Shown here: piece after piece, positions 59,795 to 64,000 of the stretch
How positions within the stretch are numbered: position 1 is the stretch's first letter
Layout of the letters: the number at the start of each line of letters is the position of its first letter
From: Novosphingobium sp. PhB165
Lineage (GTDB): Bacteria > Pseudomonadota > Alphaproteobacteria > Sphingomonadales > Sphingomonadaceae
NCBI RefSeq assembly: GCF_004341845.1
Contig: NZ_SLVB01000002.1
Span: forward strand, 186,001 to 250,000
DNA: 64,000 nucleotides
Reading direction: 5' to 3'
Notes under the pieces: generated by a model
Told to the model about the DNA's origin: nothing
The model's input: the letters and a program-made list of their open reading frames with translations, nothing else
The model's database searches: none
Translations under genes and position numbers: made by a program

Positions 59795-60945
59795 TCAGGG
59801 GGCACTCCGGCGCCGGCGGCCGCCTTGAGGATAGTCTCGCGGAAGGCGTCCACGGCCCGCTCCACGGAAAAGGCATCGATTCTGGCCTTGCCCTCCTGCG
59901 CGGCCCGTTCGCGCGCGGGCGGTGTGACAAGGCGGTCCATGCAGTAGGCCATGGCCCGGTGGTCGTTCATGGCGACCAGCGCGCCGCCCGCGCCGAAAGC
60001 GGGCTCGCTGCCGCCAAGCGCGACTTGCAGGATTTCCGCCGGGCCCGAGGGGCAGTCGGTCGCGACCACCGGCAACCCGCAGGCCATGGCCTCCAGCATG
60101 GCATTGGGAAACCCTTCCGCGTCGGACGTCAGCAGATAGCACCCGGCGCGGGCGAGCACGGCGTAAGGGTTGGCAAGGAAGCCCGCGAGGTGGACCCGGT
60201 CCGCGATGCCCAGCGAATGGGCCAATGCCTCCAGTTCACCGTGCAGGGGCCCGTCGCCCAGCAGGATCAGCCGGCCATCGGTTTGCGAGGCTGCCAAGGC
60301 CCGGATCGCCATGGCCGTGTTCTTGTTGGCGACAAGGCGGCCCATGGTCACGAAATCGTGCGCGGATACTGGGATCTCGGGTTCCGCAGCCGCAAGGCGC
60401 TGGATTCTGTCGAGATCCACTGGATTGTAGATCACGCAGATCCGCTCGCGCTCGATCGCGAAGTCTTCCTCCAGCGTCCGGGCAACGCCTTCGGAAACGG
60501 CGATGATCTGCCGCGCGGACGGGTAAGTGCTGCGGATCAGCAGGCGGCTCAGGAAGCCGAAACGGCCGGACCGCAGATGGGCAGTCGTATTGACGCGCTC
60601 GCTGATGATCGCGGGTCTTCCGATCCGGCGCATGGCGACCACCGCCGCGACATTGGCGCGGGACAGAAACGATACGGTCACATCGGGACGCAGCCGGGCG
60701 ACCACCCGCCGCAACTGCGTGATGCTGCGGAGCATGCCGCCCCGCGTGCCCAGCCGCTCGACCGGGATATCCTCCGGCAGGCTATAGGCTTCCTCGGATT
60801 CGTCGTCGAGCAGCGCCACGGTGATCGCAAGGCCGCATTCGCGCGCGCTCAGCTCCTTGACCAGCGTGGTGAAGACACGCTCCGCTCCGCCCCCGGCGAG
60901 GGAGTTGATGACAAACAAGGCACGGAGTTGCCCTTGCGACCTCAT
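59791..60945 (-). CDS. Glycosyltransferase family 4
   Basis: A 384-residue GT4 glycosyltransferase and the first gene of the minus-strand polysaccharide operon. The N-terminal domain has LFVINSLAGGGAERVFTTLV, the typical GGAE loop. ICVIYNPVDLDRIQRLA and FVTMGRLVANKNTAMAIRAL follow. The EX7E donor motif appears as DAEGFPNAMLEAMACGLPVV, with the two Glu eight residues apart. It would act at the cytoplasmic side on a lipid-linked intermediate. Its 275-bp upstream region is shared with the divergent cstA gene and shows no clear operator. Confidence 0.93.
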   Translation of the reverse strand: MRSQGQLRALFVINSLAGGGAERVFTTLVKELSARECGLAITVALLDDESEEAYSLPEDIPVERLGTRGGMLRSITQLRRVVARLRPDVTVSFLSRANVAAVVAMRRIGRPAIISERVNTTAHLRSGRFGFLSRLLIRSTYPSARQIIAVSEGVARTLEEDFAIERERICVIYNPVDLDRIQRLAAAEPEIPVSAHDFVTMGRLVANKNTAMAIRALAASQTDGRLILLGDGPLHGELEALAHSLGIADRVHLAGFLANPYAVLARAGCYLLTSDAEGFPNAMLEAMACGLPVVATDCPSGPAEILQVALGGSEPAFGAGGALVAMNDHRAMAYCMDRLVTPPARERAAQEGKARIDAFSVERAVDAFRETILKAAAGAGVPPE

Positions 60946-61220
60946 CGTTGCTGTTGCGGACCTCGATATTACCTACCCGCAAAGAAGTTAACCGTCCGGC
61001 CAGCCCGGCACGACCCCATCATAGGGAGTGGCCGAAGGGGCAAAAGGGGTGCTCTGTCTCATTTTTCCGGCTCACCCGACGCCGCCCGCTGAGTGGAGAG
61101 GGGCGGATGCATCTGCATTCGCCCCGATTCGAAACCCCCGGGCCGGGCACACGAGGTCTTGCAGGCGCGCTACAATCCTGCGCAAACCGCAATCGAGGAT
61201 TTGAGGGAGAAGAGCAGGCC

Positions 61221-63263
61221 ATGCATCGAATTGGCTGGATAGCCATGGCACTCGCGGCCACGGTGGCGCTGGCGGTCGTGGCGCTTTCGCGCGGTGAGCC
61301 GGTGAACGCACTCTGGATTCTCGTGGCGGCGGTCTGTTCGTTCCTTGTCGCCTATCGCTTCTATGCGCGCTTCATCGCGCGCAAGGTCATGCGCCTCGAT
61401 CCCGCCCGCCCGACACCGGCGGTCTACCGCGCGGACGGGCTGGACTATGTGGCGACCGACCGCAGGGTGCTGTTCGGCCACCATTTTGCGGCGATCGCGG
61501 GGGCGGGCCCGCTGGTCGGCCCGGTGCTGGCCGCGCAGATGGGCTATCTGCCGGGGACGCTTTGGATCATCGTTGGCGTGGTGCTGGCAGGCGCCGTGCA
61601 GGACTTCATGATCCTGTTCATCTCGATGCGGCGCGACGGGCGCTCGCTGGGTGAACTGGTCCGCATGGAAATGGGGCAGGCGGCAGGCGTGATCGCGCTG
61701 CTGGGCGCGTTTCTCATCATGATCATCATTCTCGCGGTCTTGGCGCTGATCGTTGTCAAGGCGCTGGCGGCAAGCCCATGGGGCCTGTTCACCGTGGCGG
61801 CCACGGTCCCGCTGGCGCTGGCGATGGGCGCCTATACGCGCTGGATCCGGCCCGGACGGATCGGGGAAGTCTCCTTGCTGGGGCTGGTCGGGCTGGTTCT
61901 GGCGCTGATCTACGGACAGGCGATTGCGCAGTCGCCGTTCTGGGGGCCGCTGTTCACGCTCACGCCCATTCAATTGTGCTGGGTCCTGATCGGCTACGGC
62001 GCGGTCGCCTCGGTACTGCCGGTCTGGCTGCTGCTCGCTCCGCGCGACTATCTTTCGACATTCCTGAAGATCGGCGCGATTTGCGCATTGGCGGTGGGCA
62101 TCGTCATTATGGCGCCGCCGCTCAGGATGCCCGCGCTCACGCCCTTCGCGGCCAGCGGCGGGCCGGTCTGGGCGGGCGGACTGTTCCCGTTCCTGTTCAT
62201 CACGATTGCCTGCGGTGCGGTGTCCGGTTTCCATGCCCTGATCGCCAGCGGCACGACGCCGAAGCTGATAGCGACCGAGGCCGACGCGCCGATGATCGGC
62301 TATGGCGCAATGCTGATGGAGGCGTTCGTTGCGATCATGGCGCTGATCGGCGCCTCGATCCTCGATCCGGGCATCTATTTCGCGATGAACAGCCCCGCCG
62401 CCGTGATCGGAACCGACCCGCAGCAGGTGGCGCACACCGTAACCGCGATGGGCTATCCTCTCTCCGCCGAGGTGTTGGTGCAGACCGCGCGAGACCTTGG
62501 CGAGCATACCATCATCTCGCGCGCGGGCGGTGCGCCGACGCTGGCGGTCGCCATGGCGGAGATCTTCTCGCACGTTGTCGGCGGACCGGCGATGAAGGCG
62601 TTCTGGTACCACTTCGCCATCCTGTTCGAGGCGCTGTTCATCCTGACGGCGGTCGATGCCGGGACCCGCGCCGGGCGGTTCATGCTCCAGGACCTCATCG
62701 CCATCGCTGCGCCGCGTTTCGGCCGTAACGAGGGGCCGGTTCCGGGCCTTGTCGCGACCGGGCTATGCGTTGCTGCATGGGGGTTCTTCCTGCATCAGGG
62801 CGTCTCCGATCCGCTGGGCGGGGTGAACACGCTGTGGCCGGTGTTCGGCATTGCCAACCAGATGCTCGCCGCCATCGCGCTGATGCTGGGAACGGTGGTG
62901 CTGTTCCGCATGAAGCAGGACCGCTATGTCTGGGTGACGGCGCTGCCGGCGGCCTGGTTGCTGATCTGCACGGGTACGGCCGGCTGGCTGAAACTGTTCT
63001 CCGCCGATCCGAAAGTGGGGTTCCTTGCCCACGCGGCCAAGTTCGCGGCGGCGGCGGATGAGGGGCAGCTATTGGCTCCCGCGAAGTCCATCGCGGAAAT
63101 GCGGCAGGTGATCTTCAACGACCGTATCGATGCGGCGCTTGTCGGGGCGTTTCTGGCGGTGGTTCTGGCGCTGCTGGTATTCGCGCTGCGCACATGCTTC
63201 GTTTCGCGTCGTAGTGCTGTACCCACTGTACGGGAAGTGGTCGGCCCGGCGGTGGCGGCATGA
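61221..63263 (+). CDS. cstA: Carbon starvation protein A (peptide/pyruvate transporter family)
   Basis: A 680-residue polytopic inner-membrane protein of the CstA family, with about 16-18 hydrophobic segments. Family signatures are DYVATDRRVLFGHHFAAIAG, AGPLVGPVLAAQMGYLPGTL, GAVQDFMILFISMRRDGRSL and SGFHALIASGTTPKLI, with FILTAVDAGTRAGRFMLQD and GGVNTLWPVFGIANQMLAAI nearer the C-terminus. Members transport peptides or pyruvate under carbon limitation. The ATG at 61221 follows GAGGGAGAAGAG; the open frame further upstream is not protein-like. Its stop overlaps the start of a small YbdD-type gene, the usual partner. Confidence 0.95.
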   Translation: MHRIGWIAMALAATVALAVVALSRGEPVNALWILVAAVCSFLVAYRFYARFIARKVMRLDPARPTPAVYRADGLDYVATDRRVLFGHHFAAIAGAGPLVGPVLAAQMGYLPGTLWIIVGVVLAGAVQDFMILFISMRRDGRSLGELVRMEMGQAAGVIALLGAFLIMIIILAVLALIVVKALAASPWGLFTVAATVPLALAMGAYTRWIRPGRIGEVSLLGLVGLVLALIYGQAIAQSPFWGPLFTLTPIQLCWVLIGYGAVASVLPVWLLLAPRDYLSTFLKIGAICALAVGIVIMAPPLRMPALTPFAASGGPVWAGGLFPFLFITIACGAVSGFHALIASGTTPKLIATEADAPMIGYGAMLMEAFVAIMALIGASILDPGIYFAMNSPAAVIGTDPQQVAHTVTAMGYPLSAEVLVQTARDLGEHTIISRAGGAPTLAVAMAEIFSHVVGGPAMKAFWYHFAILFEALFILTAVDAGTRAGRFMLQDLIAIAAPRFGRNEGPVPGLVATGLCVAAWGFFLHQGVSDPLGGVNTLWPVFGIANQMLAAIALMLGTVVLFRMKQDRYVWVTALPAAWLLICTGTAGWLKLFSADPKVGFLAHAAKFAAAADEGQLLAPAKSIAEMRQVIFNDRIDAALVGAFLAVVLALLVFALRTCFVSRRSAVPTVREVVGPAVAA

Positions 63264-63445
63264 GCGGGCTGCTTTCGACCCTGCGCCGGATCTGCCACCT
63301 GATGGTGGGGATGCCCGCTTACGAGGACTACCTCGCCCATATGCGCGACCATCACCCCGACCGGCCGGTCATGAACCGCACGGCATTCTTCCGCGACCGG
63401 CAGGAGGCACGTTACGGCGGCCGAAACGGTGGCCGCTGCTGCTGA
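63260..63445 (+). CDS. YbdD/YjiX-type small protein
   Basis: A 61-residue cytoplasmic protein of the YbdD/YjiX (DUF466) family, which almost always follows cstA-type genes. The family pattern is seen in LRRICHLMVGMPAYEDYLAH, HHPDRPVMNRTAFFRDRQEA and RYGG. It ends in a short Cys-containing tail (RCC). It starts inside the cstA stop (ATGA). It is thought to work with the transporter, but its action is unknown. It converges on the LacI-family gene with only 14 bp between. Confidence 0.92.
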   Translation: MSGLLSTLRRICHLMVGMPAYEDYLAHMRDHHPDRPVMNRTAFFRDRQEARYGGRNGGRCC

Positions 63446-63459
63446 ACACGTGAGGGCGT

Positions 63460-64000
63460 CTAGGCCATGCCGTTCATGACTGGCCCGGAGCTTTCGCGCT
63501 CGACCAGCGAATAGCTGAGTTCGACGCTCTCGCCCGGTTCCTTTTTGACCTGCGGATTGTTGCCGATCAGCAGGTCCACCGCCACTTTCGCCATTTCGGC
63601 ATTGGGCTGATTGATGGTGGTCAGTTGCGGCCACGCCATGCGCGAGATTTCGTCGTCATCGAAGCCCGCGATGGAAAGCGCGCCGGGCACGGCAATACCA
63701 TGCCGCATCGCGACCATGAGCACGCCGAACGCCATCTTGTCGTTGGAGGCGAAGATGGCGGTCGGCCGATCGTCGTCGGCAAGTATGGCCTCGCCTGCGG
63801 CCAGACCCGACTTGAAGCTGAAATCGCCTTGCAGCACGCGCCGTGCGGGAATGGTAATCCCGGCATCCGCGCAGGCGTCCGCGAAGCCCTGCCAGCGCAG
63901 TGCTGCGGCACCGTGTGCGGTATGGCCCCTGACGAAGGCGATGTCGCGATGGCCCAGCGCGATCAGTCGCTCGGTCATTTCGCGCGCCGCCGCCCGGTCG
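63460..64000 (-). CDS. LacI family regulator, C-terminal part (gene runs off window)
   Basis: This is the C-terminal effector-binding half of a LacI/GalR-type repressor. The frame continues past the window end (the codons before the ATG at 63978 read DRAAARE), so the DNA-binding domain is outside. Family features are LGHRDIAFVRGHTAHGAAAL, IFASNDKMAFGVLMVAMRHG, SIAGFDDDEISRMAWPQLTT and NQPNAEMAKVAVDLLI. It resembles the regulator at 25.2-26.3 kb, sharing the LTTI-x-QP-x-x-EMA and IFASND motifs, so the two may be relatives controlling related sugar loci. Another carbohydrate locus probably lies to the right. Confidence 0.9.
   Translation of the reverse strand, partial: DRAAAREMTERLIALGHRDIAFVRGHTAHGAAALRWQGFADACADAGITIPARRVLQGDFSFKSGLAAGEAILADDDRPTAIFASNDKMAFGVLMVAMRHGIAVPGALSIAGFDDDEISRMAWPQLTTINQPNAEMAKVAVDLLIGNNPQVKKEPGESVELSYSLVERESSGPVMNGMA

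Noticed and set aside
1..64000. tRNA, rRNA, CRISPR arrays, insertion sequences, prophage
   Set aside because: I looked for tRNA-like cloverleafs, regularly spaced repeats, transposase motifs and phage genes and saw none. Absence by eye is not proof.

Overview
The window is about 64 kb of GC-rich DNA from an alphaproteobacterium, most likely a sphingomonad (Novosphingobium/Sphingomonas type). I infer this from codon usage, the large TonB-dependent receptor, a D-mannonate dehydratase very like the characterised Novosphingobium aromaticivorans enzyme, Caulobacter-type xylXBC genes, and intergenic palindromic repeats of a kind common in this group. I see no tRNA, rRNA, CRISPR array, insertion sequence or prophage. 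The region looks chromosomal.

Region 1 (1-15 kb) holds small metabolic and housekeeping modules. These are the end of a hot-dog dehydratase gene overlapping an aldehyde dehydrogenase, a nested palindromic repeat element, an ABC-F ATPase, and a TetR regulator with a quinone oxidoreductase that carry matching operator-like sites. A lipoprotein fusing a solute-binding domain to a lytic transglycosylase follows, then a TetR regulator divergent from a molybdopterin oxidoreductase with a palindrome between them. A DUF202 membrane protein, a luciferase-like oxidoreductase, an MFS transporter and an aldo/keto reductase complete the region.

Region 2 (13.8-22 kb) starts with an NAD-salvage module: pncB and an NrtR-type Nudix regulator on one strand, pncA divergent on the other, with an inverted repeat between. 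Two alpha/beta hydrolases, a nucleotide-sugar-type epimerase, a phytanoyl-CoA-dioxygenase-like protein and a family 2 glycosyltransferase follow.

Region 3 (22-45 kb) is a glucuronoxylan utilisation locus and the most coherent system here. It encodes xylX, xylB and xylC (Weimberg pathway), a LacI-family regulator, a GH67 alpha-glucuronidase, a GH3 enzyme, manD, a sugar-acid MFS transporter, uxaC, uxuB, a GH35-like protein, a TonB-dependent receptor, an SGNH esterase, a NodB-type deacetylase and a GH43 enzyme. A 14-bp palindrome with core TAGCGCTA lies in front of xylX, the GH3 gene, the receptor gene and the GH43 gene. A weaker copy lies in front of the LacI gene. The locus therefore looks like one LacI-controlled regulon. 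The inferred flow is: oligosaccharides enter through the receptor, periplasmic hydrolases trim them, xylose goes to 2-oxoglutarate semialdehyde, and glucuronate goes to 2-keto-3-deoxygluconate. The xylonate dehydratase, the semialdehyde dehydrogenase and the KDG kinase/aldolase are not in the window.

Region 4 (44.7-50.5 kb) has rarA, a BamA-type barrel protein whose 3' end and stop codon are tandemly duplicated, a four-EF-hand protein, an unknown 116-aa protein, a GFA-family protein and an HtrA-like lipoprotein protease.

Region 5 (50.6-61 kb) is part of an exopolysaccharide locus: a candidate sulfotransferase, a Wzc-type tyrosine kinase/chain-length protein, four glycosyltransferases, an O-antigen ligase/polymerase-type membrane protein and an exported beta-helix-like protein. 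No Wza-type exporter, flippase or initiating transferase is visible.

Region 6 (61-64 kb) has cstA with its small partner gene, and the 3' end of a second LacI-family gene running off the window.
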